Source: Saccharomonospora azurea NA-128 (lineage in GTDB: Bacteria; Actinomycetota; Actinomycetes; Mycobacteriales; Pseudonocardiaceae). Taken from it: a stretch of DNA of 64,000 nucleotides. Below, piece after piece: positions 34,148 through 42,313 of the stretch. Numbering within the stretch: position 1 is the stretch's first letter; every line of letters begins with the position of its first letter. The notes beneath the pieces are model-generated. The model was not told the origin of the DNA and did not search any database. It worked only from the letters and a program-made list of their open reading frames with translations. The stretch lies in contig NZ_CM001466.1 in assembly GCF_000231055.2 (NCBI RefSeq), positions 285,724-349,723 on the forward strand, read 5' to 3'. The position numbers were made by a program, and so were the translations under genes.

Positions 34148-34858
34148 GTGACCGACAACGTGGGGACCGACCCGCAGTACGACGGGTTCGCCGACGAATT
34201 CCTCGACCACGCCCGTGACGGCTTCTACAACGCCTACGTCGACCGGCCGGCCTGCCTTGACCTGCTGGGCGACGTCGACGGGCGCACCGTTCTCGACGCG
34301 GCGTGTGGTCCGGGCCTGTACGCCGAGGAGCTGGTGGCGCGGGGCGCCCGGCTGCTCGGGCTGGACCAGAGCCCGCGCATGATCGAACTGTGCCACCGAC
34401 GCGTCCCCTCGGGCGACTTCCGCGTCCACGAGCTGGCGGAGCCACTGCACTGGCTGCCGGACGCCTCGGTGGACCTGATCCTCTTCGCACTCGCGATGGA
34501 GTACGTCGACGATCGGCCGGCGATGTTGCGGGAGTTCCGGCGGGTGCTGCGTCCGGGCGGAGCCCTCGTACTGTCGCGGCTGCACCCCACGGGCGACTGG
34601 TTGCGACACGGCGGCAGCTACTTCGACGTGCGGGTCGTCGAGGAGGTGTGGAGCCAGGGCTGGCGGGTTCGGTACTGGCTGGCGCCGCTGGAGCGCACGT
34701 GCGACGAGTTGGCCGACGCGGGTTTCCTCATCGAGAGGCTCCGGGAACCGCGACCGCGACCCGACGCCGCCGCCGTCGACCCCCGCCGCTACGAGCGCTT
34801 GAGCCGTGAGCCGACCGGATTCCTGGCCATCAGAGCGGTTCCGCGTCCAGGCGACTGA
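34148..34858 (+). CDS. Class I SAM-dependent methyltransferase
   Basis: A 236-residue methyltransferase of the Methyltransf_11/25 type. SAM motif I is VLDAACGPGLYAEELVARGA, followed by LLGLDQSPRMIELC (acidic ribose contact), SVDLILFALAMEYVDD (motif II) and MLREFRRVLRPGGALVLS (post-motif II). The GTG start at 34148 has no strong ribosome binding site and may be leaderless. Downstream, a small GC hairpin lies at 34863-34880. It is a stand-alone gene; the substrate is not predictable. Confidence 0.88.
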   Translation: MTDNVGTDPQYDGFADEFLDHARDGFYNAYVDRPACLDLLGDVDGRTVLDAACGPGLYAEELVARGARLLGLDQSPRMIELCHRRVPSGDFRVHELAEPLHWLPDASVDLILFALAMEYVDDRPAMLREFRRVLRPGGALVLSRLHPTGDWLRHGGSYFDVRVVEEVWSQGWRVRYWLAPLERTCDELADAGFLIERLREPRPRPDAAAVDPRRYERLSREPTGFLAIRAVPRPGD

Positions 34859-34862
34859 GCAG

Positions 34863-34880
34863 GCCCCGCCGCGGTGGGGC
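34863..34880 (+). terminator. Short GC hairpin after the methyltransferase gene
   Basis: GCCCC at 34863-34867 pairs with GGGGC at 34876-34880 around a CCGCGG-containing loop, 4 bp after the methyltransferase stop. It may be a weak terminator; there is no U tract. Confidence 0.35.
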
Positions 34881-34919
34881 GAGGAGTCACCAAGATCGAC
34901 TCACTGGTAGGAAAGACCC

Positions 34920-35684
34920 GTGCGGGACTTTGTGAGAGGCGTACGGTTCTTCGGGCAGGGGCTGCTCATCCTTCTGCGGTCGCCCAAGCTGTTGTTGATC
35001 GGCGCCTTGCCGGTGGTACTGACCACGGCTCTGTTGACGGGCGGACTGATCGCGCTCGTGTACTGGATCGGCGACCTCTCGGCCCTGATCACCCCGTTCG
35101 CGGACGACTGGGCGGGATTCTGGCAGACGACGATCCGGATCGCCGCCGGTGTCGCGATCGTCGGTCTCGCGGCGGTGCTCGGCATGGTGAGCTTCTCGGC
35201 GTTGACGCTCGCGATCGGCGGCCCCTTCTACGAGCACATCGCGGAGAAGGTGGAGGACGACCTCGGTGGCGCTCCCAGCGAGCTCGAACTGTCGTGGGGG
35301 CGTCTGCTGTGGATGGGACTGCGGGACGGCGTCCTGCTGATGCTGCGGTCGCTGATGTTCACGCTCCCGCTGTTCGTGGCGGGCTTCATCCCGGTGGTCG
35401 GCCAGACCGTGGTGCCCGTGCTCATGGCGTTCGTGACCGCGTGGTTCCTCGCGCTCGAACTCGTCGCGGTGTCCTTCTACCGGCGCGGCATGGATCTTCG
35501 GCAGCGACGCGAACTCCTGGCTCGACGGCGCGGGCTCGCCTGGGGACTGGGGCTGCCGGCGTCGCTGCTCTGTCTCATTCCGGCTGTCGCGCTCGTCGTC
35601 TTCCCGATCGCCTTCGTCGGGGGCGTCCTCGTGGCCCGCGAGGTGCTGAGCACGGAGCCGGAGGCTCCGGCCCCGGTGACCTGA
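34920..35684 (+). CDS. EI24/CysZ-like integral membrane protein
   Basis: A 254-residue membrane protein of the EI24 domain family (includes CysZ). The N-terminal FVRGVRFFGQGLLILLRSPKL, the central GMVSFSALTLAIGGPFYEHIAEKVE and MFTLPLFVAGFIPVVGQTVVPVL, and the C-terminal helices match the family pattern of about six hydrophobic segments. Start is GTG 34920 behind GGTAGGAAAG. CysZ in proteobacteria transports sulfate; actinobacterial relatives are uncharacterised, so a transport role is only possible. Confidence 0.82.
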   Translation: MRDFVRGVRFFGQGLLILLRSPKLLLIGALPVVLTTALLTGGLIALVYWIGDLSALITPFADDWAGFWQTTIRIAAGVAIVGLAAVLGMVSFSALTLAIGGPFYEHIAEKVEDDLGGAPSELELSWGRLLWMGLRDGVLLMLRSLMFTLPLFVAGFIPVVGQTVVPVLMAFVTAWFLALELVAVSFYRRGMDLRQRRELLARRRGLAWGLGLPASLLCLIPAVALVVFPIAFVGGVLVAREVLSTEPEAPAPVT

Positions 35685-35983
35685 CGTCCAAGCCTGGTCA
35701 CAGACCGTCGCCGTCCATCCGGGAGGGTCGAGACGGGTGTCCGTTCCGGCCTCGGCGAACCGGCGGGAGCCGCGGTCGCGCCGCGTGAGGCTTCGGCTAC
35801 GGTGTCCCGGTGCTGCCTGCGGCCGGCACGCCGGGAACGTGCTGGGGCAGGTCCCGCGACCGCCGTGGAACAGCCTGCACCACAACTGATCGTCGGGAGC
35901 GGGGAATCTGCTTCTAGCGTCTCTGCCTCGGAGGGGCTAGGTTTGCCCCGATCCTGCAACCCAGGCGTTTCGAGGAGGAAACC
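35685..35983. other. 299-bp intergenic region before the amino acid permease
   Basis: Between the EI24-like gene and the permease I see no ORF with coding character and no strong hairpin. The last 80 bp are less GC-rich (TCTGCTTCTAGCGTCTCTGC) and probably contain the permease promoter; the ribosome binding site GAGGAGGAAA lies at its end. Confidence 0.4.
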
Positions 35984-37528
35984 GTGCCGGGCAACGGTAT
36001 CTGGCGGACAAAATCCGTCGAGCAATCGATCGCGGACACCGACGAGCCGGATACCCGACTACGTCGGAACCTCGGCGCCTGGGATCTGATGGTCTTCGGT
36101 GTCGCGGTGATGATCGGTGCCGGTATCTTCACCCTCACCGCGCGCACGGCGGGCGACATCTCCGGCCCCTCGGTGGCGCTTGCGTTCGTCTTCGCCGGTG
36201 TCGCCTGTGCGCTGGCCGCGCTCTGCTACGCCGAGTTCGCGTCCACGGTGCCTGTCGCCGGTAGTGCGTACACCTTCTCCTACGCGACGTTCGGCGAGTT
36301 CCTCGCCTGGATCATCGGGTGGGACCTCGTCCTGGAGTTCTCGGTCGCCGCGGCCGCCGTGGCCAAGGGCTGGTCGGTGTACCTGCAGGAAGTGCTGGTG
36401 ACGTTGTTCGGCCCGGGGGTCACCACCACGGTCTCCCTGGGCGCGGTGAACTTCGACTGGGGTTCGCTGCTGCTGATCGGCATCCTGGCGACGCTGTTGA
36501 CGCTCGGCACCAAGCTGTCGTCGCGCTTCAGCCTCGTGATCACGGCACTCAAGGTCGTGATCATTCTGTTCGTGATCATCCTGGGCATCGCCTACATCAG
36601 CCCGGACAACTACTCACCATTCATCCCGCCCGCCGCCGAGGGTGGCGACGCGGGTGGCACCGGGGTCGAGCAGTCGCTGTTCTCCGCGCTCGTCGGAGGC
36701 TCCAGCAGCGTCTACGGTGCGTTCGGTCTGCTGGCCGGTGCGTCTCTCGTGTTCTTCGCCTTCATCGGCTTCGACGTCGTGGCCACCACGGCCGAGGAGA
36801 CGCGCAACCCGCAGCGCAACGTTCCTCGCGGCATCCTCGGCTCGCTGGCGGTCGTGACCGCCCTCTATGTGGGCACGTCGCTCGTGGTCGCCGGCATGGT
36901 GCCTTACACCGAGCTGGCCACCGACGCGGCGCCGGAGGGACGCAAGACGTTGGCGACGGCGTTCTCCTACCACGGCGTCGACTGGGCGGCGAACATCATC
37001 TCCGTCGGTGCACTCGCCGGTCTCACCACGGTGGTCATGGTGCTGATGCTCGGCCAGCAGCGGGTGCTGTTCGCGATGTCGCGGGACGGCCTCCTGCCGC
37101 GCAAGCTCGCCAAGACGGGTTCGCGTGGCACGCCGGTGCGGGTCAACATCCTCGTCGGTGTCGTCGTCGCCGTGGCCGCCACCTTCTTCGACGCGGGCAA
37201 GCTCGAAGAGATGGTCAACGTCGGCACGCTGTTCGCGTTCATCCTGGTGTCGGCGGGTGTGCTCGTGCTGCGGAAGAAGCGCCCCGACCTCAAGCGCGGC
37301 TTCCGTGTCCCGCTGGTGCCGCTGGTGCCGATCCTCGCGATCGCCGCCTGTTTGTGGCTGATGCTGAACCTGACGGTGCTGACCTGGCTGCGGTTCCTCG
37401 TGTGGATGGCGCTCGGTGTGGTCGTCTACTTCGCCTACAGCAAGCGGCACTCGCTGCTCGGCAAGAAGGAGGCCGAGAACACCGCCGGCGAGACGGAGAA
37501 CCCGGAAACGCCCGCCGGGACGAGCTGA
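35984..37528 (+). CDS. APC-superfamily amino acid permease (CAT type)
   Basis: A 514-residue amino acid transporter with twelve or more membrane helices and the APC core motif MIGAGIFTLTARTAGDISGPSV in helix 1. FAGVACALAALCYAEFAS, GWDLVLEFSVAAAAVAKGWSV and FIGFDVVATTAEETRNPQRNVP follow, resembling cationic amino acid (CAT/YfnA) permeases. Start GTG 35984 has a strong GAGGAGGAAA. A strong hairpin terminator follows 16 bp after the stop. It is monocistronic. Confidence 0.92.
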   Translation: MPGNGIWRTKSVEQSIADTDEPDTRLRRNLGAWDLMVFGVAVMIGAGIFTLTARTAGDISGPSVALAFVFAGVACALAALCYAEFASTVPVAGSAYTFSYATFGEFLAWIIGWDLVLEFSVAAAAVAKGWSVYLQEVLVTLFGPGVTTTVSLGAVNFDWGSLLLIGILATLLTLGTKLSSRFSLVITALKVVIILFVIILGIAYISPDNYSPFIPPAAEGGDAGGTGVEQSLFSALVGGSSSVYGAFGLLAGASLVFFAFIGFDVVATTAEETRNPQRNVPRGILGSLAVVTALYVGTSLVVAGMVPYTELATDAAPEGRKTLATAFSYHGVDWAANIISVGALAGLTTVVMVLMLGQQRVLFAMSRDGLLPRKLAKTGSRGTPVRVNILVGVVVAVAATFFDAGKLEEMVNVGTLFAFILVSAGVLVLRKKRPDLKRGFRVPLVPLVPILAIAACLWLMLNLTVLTWLRFLVWMALGVVVYFAYSKRHSLLGKKEAENTAGETENPETPAGTS

Positions 37529-37544
37529 GTCCCCTTCTTCGCAC

Positions 37545-37585
37545 CCGTGTGGCCGGTCGAACGCAGTGTTCGGCCGGCCACACGG
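37545..37585 (+). terminator. Strong extended hairpin terminator after the permease
   Basis: CCGTGTGGCCGG (37545-37556) pairs perfectly with CCGGCCACACGG (37574-37585). Inside, CGAAC pairs with GTTCG around a GCAGT loop, so the whole 41-nt element folds into one long stem with single T and G mismatches. It is 16 bp after the permease stop and reads symmetrically from either strand. Confidence 0.75.
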
Positions 37586-37704
37586 CGTTGCGGACACGGA
37601 TTCTCGCGGTGACTCCTCCGCGCACTTCCTTTCCGCGACCGGCGTGGCCGTGCCTCCGGCGGGGTAGAACCCGACGAGGGCTGCGACGGACGGGGAGGCC
37701 TGCG

Positions 37705-38040
37705 GTGAGTGCACACGGGATCGACGAGGTGTGGCAGGACTGGAACGACGCCGTCAACATGACGGCCAAGGAGCTGGAGAAGTGGCTGGGCACGCCCGAG
37801 TCGCGCAGTGTCGGCGACAAGAGCTCCGGTGGCGAGTCCACGGGGCACGAGTCCGGGCGGCGGATCGTGCGGCTGCTGCGCGCGAAGAAGGGTGATCTGG
37901 ACGAGGCCGACGCCGCCCACATGCGCAAGGTCGTGTCCTATGTGCACCGGCACCTCGCTCAGCGCCCCGACGGCGACGTGTCGCAGACGCCGTGGCGGTA
38001 CTCGCTCATGAACTGGGGCCACGACCCGCTCAGGGACTGA
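37705..38040 (+). CDS. DUF3140 domain protein
   Basis: A 111-residue soluble protein of the DUF3140 family: FxVNMTAKELEKWL-like motif (here DWNDAVNMTAKELEKWLGT), SGRRIVRLLRAKKGDLDEAD, HMRKVVSYVHRHLAQRP and TPWRYSLMNWGHDP. The N-terminal half resembles a SAP/LEM-like helical segment that in this family is suspected to contact DNA. GTG 37705 follows GGGGAGG at proper spacing. Monocistronic; function unknown. Confidence 0.85.
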   Translation: MSAHGIDEVWQDWNDAVNMTAKELEKWLGTPESRSVGDKSSGGESTGHESGRRIVRLLRAKKGDLDEADAAHMRKVVSYVHRHLAQRPDGDVSQTPWRYSLMNWGHDPLRD

Positions 38041-38118
38041 CCTTCGAGTCTGCTTCGAGCAGTGCCGTGTGGACCGAGCGGAGCCGTTCACACTGCGGTT
38101 CATGGAGAATTCAACGCG

Positions 38119-38349
38119 CTGAGGAATCGCGTTTCTGCCGTCGGAGCCGTGCTGTCTCTGGCGATGGTCACCCTCGCCGGGCCAGGCGTCGCCGCGGCCG
38201 ACGACGAGCCGGCTGCCGACATCCTCCCGGCAGTGTCAGGCAGTGTCAGGCAAGGACCACGACGATGCCGCCCAGGACGAGTGCCGTCACGGCGACGGTG
38301 CCGAGCAGGATGGCGTTCGCGGTGCGGGGGAGGCGCTCGCCGGGGGTGA
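38119..38349 (+). CDS. Possible small secreted peptide or 5' remnant of an exported-protein gene
   Basis: In one forward frame the segment from about 38119 encodes a clean Sec signal peptide (LRNRVSAVGAVLSLAMVTLAG, then PGVAAADDEPAADILPAV) with a plausible cleavage site after AxA. After about 45 residues the frame turns Arg-rich where it runs antisense into the lactate permease gene, so the end at 38349 is not believable. No ATG/GTG with a good ribosome binding site precedes it; CTG 38119 is the nearest start. A tandem GGCAGTGTCA repeat sits at the breakpoint near 38233-38250. I read it as a truncated exported-protein gene. Confidence 0.35.
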   Translation: MRNRVSAVGAVLSLAMVTLAGPGVAAADDEPAADILPAVSGSVRQGPRRCRPGRVPSRRRCRAGWRSRCGGGARRG

Positions 38350-39679
38350 GTGCGACGCCGACAGCGAGGGCGACCCGCGGCGGTGACGCGATCATGGCGA
38401 AGGAACCGGCGACGTTCTGCCCGGCGAGTGCGATGAGCGGATTCGCGCCGAGGCCGGTGGCGGCGGTCGTGGTGGCGGTGGAGAACATCGCGGCGGCGCC
38501 CACGTTCGAGCCGGTGAGATAGCCGCCGATTCCGCCCATGGCGGGGATCGCGGCGACGAAGCCGTAGCCGACCTTCTCCGCGGTGGTGGCCAGATGTTCG
38601 GCCATGCCGGTGGAGGCCATGACGAATCCGAGGACGAGGAACACGAGCGCGTTCCCGGCGATCGGTACCCACCGCCTCAGCCCGTGCCGCACGAGGCGTC
38701 GCCGGTCGGCGGCGGGCAGGCCGGTGGTCGCGACGGCGACGACGGCGGCGAGCACCAGCCAGAGCGCCGGGCTGGAGATCCAACCGAGCGTGTCGTGGGC
38801 AGCGGTCGCGGCGAGCAGGCCCGTGGTGGCGAGGATGCCGGCGACGATGACGAGATACGGCACGACGGCGACGAGGAGTGGCCGGGACACGGGCGGCAGC
38901 GGGCCGTTGCCGACACGGGTGAGGACGAGCAGACCGGCGATGACGACGGTGGAGGCGAGAACGCCGGCCAGCGGCGTGCCGACCGTGAGGTTCGCGACCA
39001 ACAGGGCTGTCCATTCGGTGAGCACGACCGCGGCCGCCAGCGCGAGCTGCCGCGGGGTGGGCCTGCCGACGTTGAGGACGAACACGGCGACCATGCTGAT
39101 CACGAGCACCGGCAGGCTGAGCAGCGCCGACCAGACGCCGAGCCGGGTGAAATCCTGCTCGCCGAGCTGCGAGGCGATGAGGGTGCCGGGGCCGAGGGAA
39201 CCCCACGGAACCAGCACCAGGCCGAGGAGCCCGGAGACGACGGCCTTGACGGGGGTCAGGCCCAGACGGATCAGCAGCGGAGCGGTGATGACGACGCCGA
39301 GACCGAAGCCGGTGACCGACTCCATGAACGGCGTCAACCCGTAGACGAGCAGCAGTAGCGTCACGGTGCGGTCAGCGCCACTCTCGGCGCGTTCCAGCCA
39401 GGTCGCGATCCGGTCCTGCGCACCACCGCGGGTCATCGCTTCGGCCAGGACGACGCCGCCGAGCAGGATGGCCGCGATCTCCACGACGGTCGGAACCATT
39501 CCCGACGCGGCGGCACCGACCTGGGATCCGTCCAGCGGGAAGGCGACGACGGCACCGACCAGCGCGACGACCAGGCCCGCGACCCCGGCCCACAGCGACG
39601 ACGTCCGGAACGCGAGCAGGGCCAGGACGACGACGATGGGCGCGAGCGCCACGACGAAGTCGACCGCCTCCGGGGTCAC
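38246..39679 (-). CDS. L-lactate permease (LctP) family transporter
   Basis: A 477-residue membrane transporter with at least twelve hydrophobic helices. LctP-family hallmarks are GLTPFMESVTGFGLGVVITAPLL, LVLVPWGSLGPGTLIASQLGE, IPAMGGIGGYLTGSNVGAAAMFS and AGQNVAGSFAMIASPPRVALAVG. Start GTG 39679 follows GGAGGTGTG. It is shorter than the roughly 550-residue E. coli LldP. It likely moves lactate/glycolate or another small carboxylate. The neighbouring LysR-like sensor gene lies upstream on the same strand, 107 bp away. Confidence 0.87.
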   Translation of the reverse strand: MTPEAVDFVVALAPIVVVLALLAFRTSSLWAGVAGLVVALVGAVVAFPLDGSQVGAAASGMVPTVVEIAAILLGGVVLAEAMTRGGAQDRIATWLERAESGADRTVTLLLLVYGLTPFMESVTGFGLGVVITAPLLIRLGLTPVKAVVSGLLGLVLVPWGSLGPGTLIASQLGEQDFTRLGVWSALLSLPVLVISMVAVFVLNVGRPTPRQLALAAAVVLTEWTALLVANLTVGTPLAGVLASTVVIAGLLVLTRVGNGPLPPVSRPLLVAVVPYLVIVAGILATTGLLAATAAHDTLGWISSPALWLVLAAVVAVATTGLPAADRRRLVRHGLRRWVPIAGNALVFLVLGFVMASTGMAEHLATTAEKVGYGFVAAIPAMGGIGGYLTGSNVGAAAMFSTATTTAATGLGANPLIALAGQNVAGSFAMIASPPRVALAVGVALTPGERLPRTANAILLGTVAVTALVLGGIVVVLA

Positions 39680-39786
39680 CGCACACCTCCGGCCTCGTCG
39701 AGCGCGGGTGCGTCCACACGATTCGGGCCGGTCAAGGCCACGGGCACGCAGCGGGTGACGATCTGTTGTTCCCTACGGTCGATCGG

Positions 39787-40542
39787 CTACCGGCGGCGGC
39801 GAGGATGTCGGCCTCTGCCGCTCTTGGGCCCGCCGGAGCGTGGGTGCCGGGTTCGGCGGCCGCGGCCGGTGTCCTTCGGTTCCTTGTTCTTGGCCGGCGT
39901 GCGCGTGCGTTCCGTGGTCGCCGGGTCCTGCGGGCGCCCGCGGGTGCTGTTGACGGTGCGGCCCCGGACGATGCCGATGAACTGCTCCATCAGGTCGGTC
40001 GTCTCGTCCTCCAGCCACGAGAGGGCGACGCGGGACTGCGGGGCGTCGGTCACCGGCCGGTGGACGAGGTCGCGGCGGTGGTGCAGGCGCGCGAGAGACT
40101 GGGGGACGACCAGCAGTCCCACTCCGGCCCCCACCAGCTCGATGGCCGCCGCGGTCGTGGCGGGGCGCTCGATCGCCGGACGTCCCGGCGGCTGCTCCCA
40201 GTCGAGGGTGTCGTCCAGGGGGTGCAGGACGATGTCGTCGGCGAGGTCGTCGAGAGTCACCTCGTCAGCGGCGGCCACCAGGTGGTCCTTCGGCACTACG
40301 ACGACGGTCGTCTCGGTGTAGAGGGGGATGGCGTGCAGGCCGGTCCGGTCGGTCGGCAGGCGAAGGAGGACGGCGTCGGCCTCCCGGTCGCGCACCGTGT
40401 CGGCGGCGTCGGCAGGCGTGACCTGGACGAGCGTGAGCGGCACCGCCGGCATCCGCTCGTGCCATTTGCGCACCCACTTGTCGGGCGTCACTCCGGGAAC
40501 GTAGGCGAGCGTGAAGGAGGGCTGATCGTCCGGGACGGGCAC
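39787..40542 (-). CDS. LysR-type substrate-binding-domain protein without HTH
   Basis: A 251-residue protein consisting only of a LysR effector-binding domain (FTLAYVPGVTPDKWVRKWHE, ADAVLLRLPTDRTGLHAIPLY, ETTVVVVPKDHLVAAADEVT, IELVGAGVGLLVVPQSLARL) plus a C-terminal tail of about 55 residues that is extremely basic (Lys/Arg/Pro-rich). The usual N-terminal winged helix is absent, and the start at 40542 leaves no room for it before the divergent DUF5997 gene. The basic tail might supply nucleic-acid binding. This stand-alone form recurs beside DUF5997 genes in actinobacteria, as far as I recall. Confidence 0.82.
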   Translation of the reverse strand: MPVPDDQPSFTLAYVPGVTPDKWVRKWHERMPAVPLTLVQVTPADAADTVRDREADAVLLRLPTDRTGLHAIPLYTETTVVVVPKDHLVAAADEVTLDDLADDIVLHPLDDTLDWEQPPGRPAIERPATTAAAIELVGAGVGLLVVPQSLARLHHRRDLVHRPVTDAPQSRVALSWLEDETTDLMEQFIGIVRGRTVNSTRGRPQDPATTERTRTPAKNKEPKDTGRGRRTRHPRSGGPKSGRGRHPRRRR

Positions 40543-40601
40543 CGACTCAGACTACTGGCGCCACGGCCGGTGGCGGGATACCGGTCGCTACGCTGGTCGG
40601 C

Positions 40602-41000
40602 ATGACGTCGCGCAAGAAGCCCCAGACCATGAAGCCCGCGACTGCGGCGAAGAAGCTCAACATCTATCTCGACGCGACGCCGGAGAGTTTCCGCGAGGGT
40701 GTCGTCTCGCGCGACGAGTTGACCGCGTTGCAGGCGGATCCGCCGGAGTGGCTGCGCGACCTGCGCCGCAACGGCCCGCACCCGCGCCCGGTCGTCGCGG
40801 CGAGGCTGGGCGTCTCCATCAGCGGTCTCGCGCGGGGTGGCATCACCGACCCGCTCACCACGGAGCAGATCAACGCGCTGAAGGCGGAGATGCCCGCGTG
40901 GCTGGAGCGCGAGCGTGCCACCCAGGCGGAGGTCCGCAAGGAACTGGCGCGCCTGAAGGAGAAGAACGCCGGGCGCAGCCACACCGTGCGGCCGGGGTAG
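40602..41000 (+). CDS. DUF5997 family protein
   Basis: A 132-residue basic soluble protein: KPATAAKKLNIYLDATPESFREGVVSRDELTAL, DPPEWLRDLRRNGPHPRPVVAARLGVSISGLAR, LTTEQINALKAEMPAWL and a charged helical C-terminus. It matches the DUF5997 pattern; the central RPVVAARLGVSISGLARGGI has a helix-turn-helix-like look. It is divergent from the HTH-less LysR-type gene, with 59 bp between them, so the two may share a regulatory region or act together. Confidence 0.82.
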   Translation: MTSRKKPQTMKPATAAKKLNIYLDATPESFREGVVSRDELTALQADPPEWLRDLRRNGPHPRPVVAARLGVSISGLARGGITDPLTTEQINALKAEMPAWLERERATQAEVRKELARLKEKNAGRSHTVRPG

Positions 41001-41048
41001 GGGCGAGCGGCGAGAGAAGTAACGCGGGGACGAGCGGCAGCGCTCCGT

Positions 41049-41066
41049 GAGCGGGCGGATCCGCTC
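41049..41066. terminator. Bidirectional hairpin between convergent genes
   Basis: GAGCGG (41049-41054) pairs with CCGCTC (41061-41066) with a six-base loop, in the 133-bp gap between the convergent DUF5997 and TGT-like genes. A GGCTGTTT follows on the plus strand. It is a likely shared terminator of modest strength. Confidence 0.4.
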
Positions 41067-41133
41067 GGCTGTTTGGCCCGAGCAATGGTCCGGACAACAC
41101 GTGATCGCACGCTCCGGAGTTGTGTATAACGAC

Positions 41134-42282
41134 CTATACGCCACGCCTCTCGTGCGCCGACCATTTCTCGGCGGGTCGCTCGAAGAGAACCGACCGTTGC
41201 GTGGGTTGAGCAGGGATGCCGGCGCGCCCGCGCAGGGGATCGTCGGTGACGGTGTGCCAGCTCTTCAGGTGAGCGGGAGTTCGCCAGTCGGGCACATGTT
41301 CGGCGACCTGCCGGTGGACGAACAGCGCGTGGCTGCAGGCCTCGTGCCAGGCGCTGGCCCGCTGGTCCGGGGTGTCCGTGTGACGGAAGATCTCGTCGTG
41401 CAGGAGCAGCTGCGCGTGCAGGGAATGCCGTAACGCCACGGAGTACTGGTCGTCGGAGTCGTGCAGCCGGTCCGGCGTGGTCCCGCCGCAGACGACGCAG
41501 TCGCAGAGCCAGAAGTGGCTGGTCTCCGGGGTCCGGGCGAACACGGTCTCGCACGTGTCGAGCCGGTGGTAGCTGAGCAGGTGTCGGATGAAGACGGCGG
41601 GGAAGGCGGCGCGGGGTATGCCCTTCGAGGTCAGAGGATAGATGTGGCGCAGCGAGCTCGTGGTGCCCGTCGCGGCGGCGAACGCGCCGTGGCACAGGGC
41701 CCCGAGAGCGGCGACGTCACTGCGGAGCAGGAGTACCGGCACCTGGGCCGTGCGGAGCAGGCGCAGAAAGTGGCGCACCACGTACTGGACCGAGAACGGG
41801 TCGCTGGCGTGCTCGATCGCCACCGCGACCGCAACGCCGTAGGAGTCGAGCTCACGGGCCAGGTCGTCGACCGCGTGGCTCTCGGCGAACCAGCGTGCGG
41901 CCAGGGGAAGCATGGCGATGACCGGCCTGCGCTGCAGCGCCGCGACCCGCAGGATGCTGCGGAGGGCGTTCCAGTTGTCCGGTTCGAGGTAGCCGGAGTC
42001 GGTGAGCGGGACCAGCCCGAGTTCCTGTTGCCGTCGGCACCAGGCGGGGCGGATGCCGCGTCCGCCGTCGACGCGGCGCGGGCCCGAGTAGCGGTCGGCG
42101 TCGCAGAGGATCGGGCCGTCGAATCCTTTTTCGCGGAGTCGGTGGGCGATGGTGTCCGCCGAGGCGCCCGTGACGACCAGGCCGGTGTCGTGCGCGGTGG
42201 CGATCTCGGCGGCCGTGTGGGCCTGGGAAGGGGTGCAGTGGATGAGGAGCCGTCGCCTGAGCTGATCCAGAGAGCGGTCCAT
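41134..42282 (-). CDS. Uncharacterised TIM-barrel-like protein with TGT-like zinc motif
   Basis: A 382-residue soluble protein I cannot assign to a named family. Repeating strand/helix units (LLIHCTPSQAHTAAEIATA, GLVVTGASADTIAHRLREKG, RPVIAMLPLAARWF, VAVAVAIEHASDPFSVQYVV, VPVLLLRSDVAALGALCHGA) suggest a TIM barrel. After it comes HFWLCDCVVCGG, a CxCxxC followed by several His, which resembles the zinc site of tRNA-guanine transglycosylases and DpdA-type DNA-modification enzymes. I chose ATG 42282 (GGAACG upstream); GTG 42345 is an alternative. It may be co-transcribed with a small upstream ORF and is divergent from moaA. Confidence 0.75.
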   Translation of the reverse strand: MDRSLDQLRRRLLIHCTPSQAHTAAEIATAHDTGLVVTGASADTIAHRLREKGFDGPILCDADRYSGPRRVDGGRGIRPAWCRRQQELGLVPLTDSGYLEPDNWNALRSILRVAALQRRPVIAMLPLAARWFAESHAVDDLARELDSYGVAVAVAIEHASDPFSVQYVVRHFLRLLRTAQVPVLLLRSDVAALGALCHGAFAAATGTTSSLRHIYPLTSKGIPRAAFPAVFIRHLLSYHRLDTCETVFARTPETSHFWLCDCVVCGGTTPDRLHDSDDQYSVALRHSLHAQLLLHDEIFRHTDTPDQRASAWHEACSHALFVHRQVAEHVPDWRTPAHLKSWHTVTDDPLRGRAGIPAQPTQRSVLFERPAEKWSAHERRGV

Positions 42283-42313
42283 CGTTCCACCGTGACGATG
42301 ATCCGCAGGCGTG

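Noticed and set aside
35984-37528. Ethanolamine permease linked to eutBC
   Set aside because: The protein resembles CAT-type amino acid permeases and is 32 kb from eutBC, so no ethanolamine role is supported.
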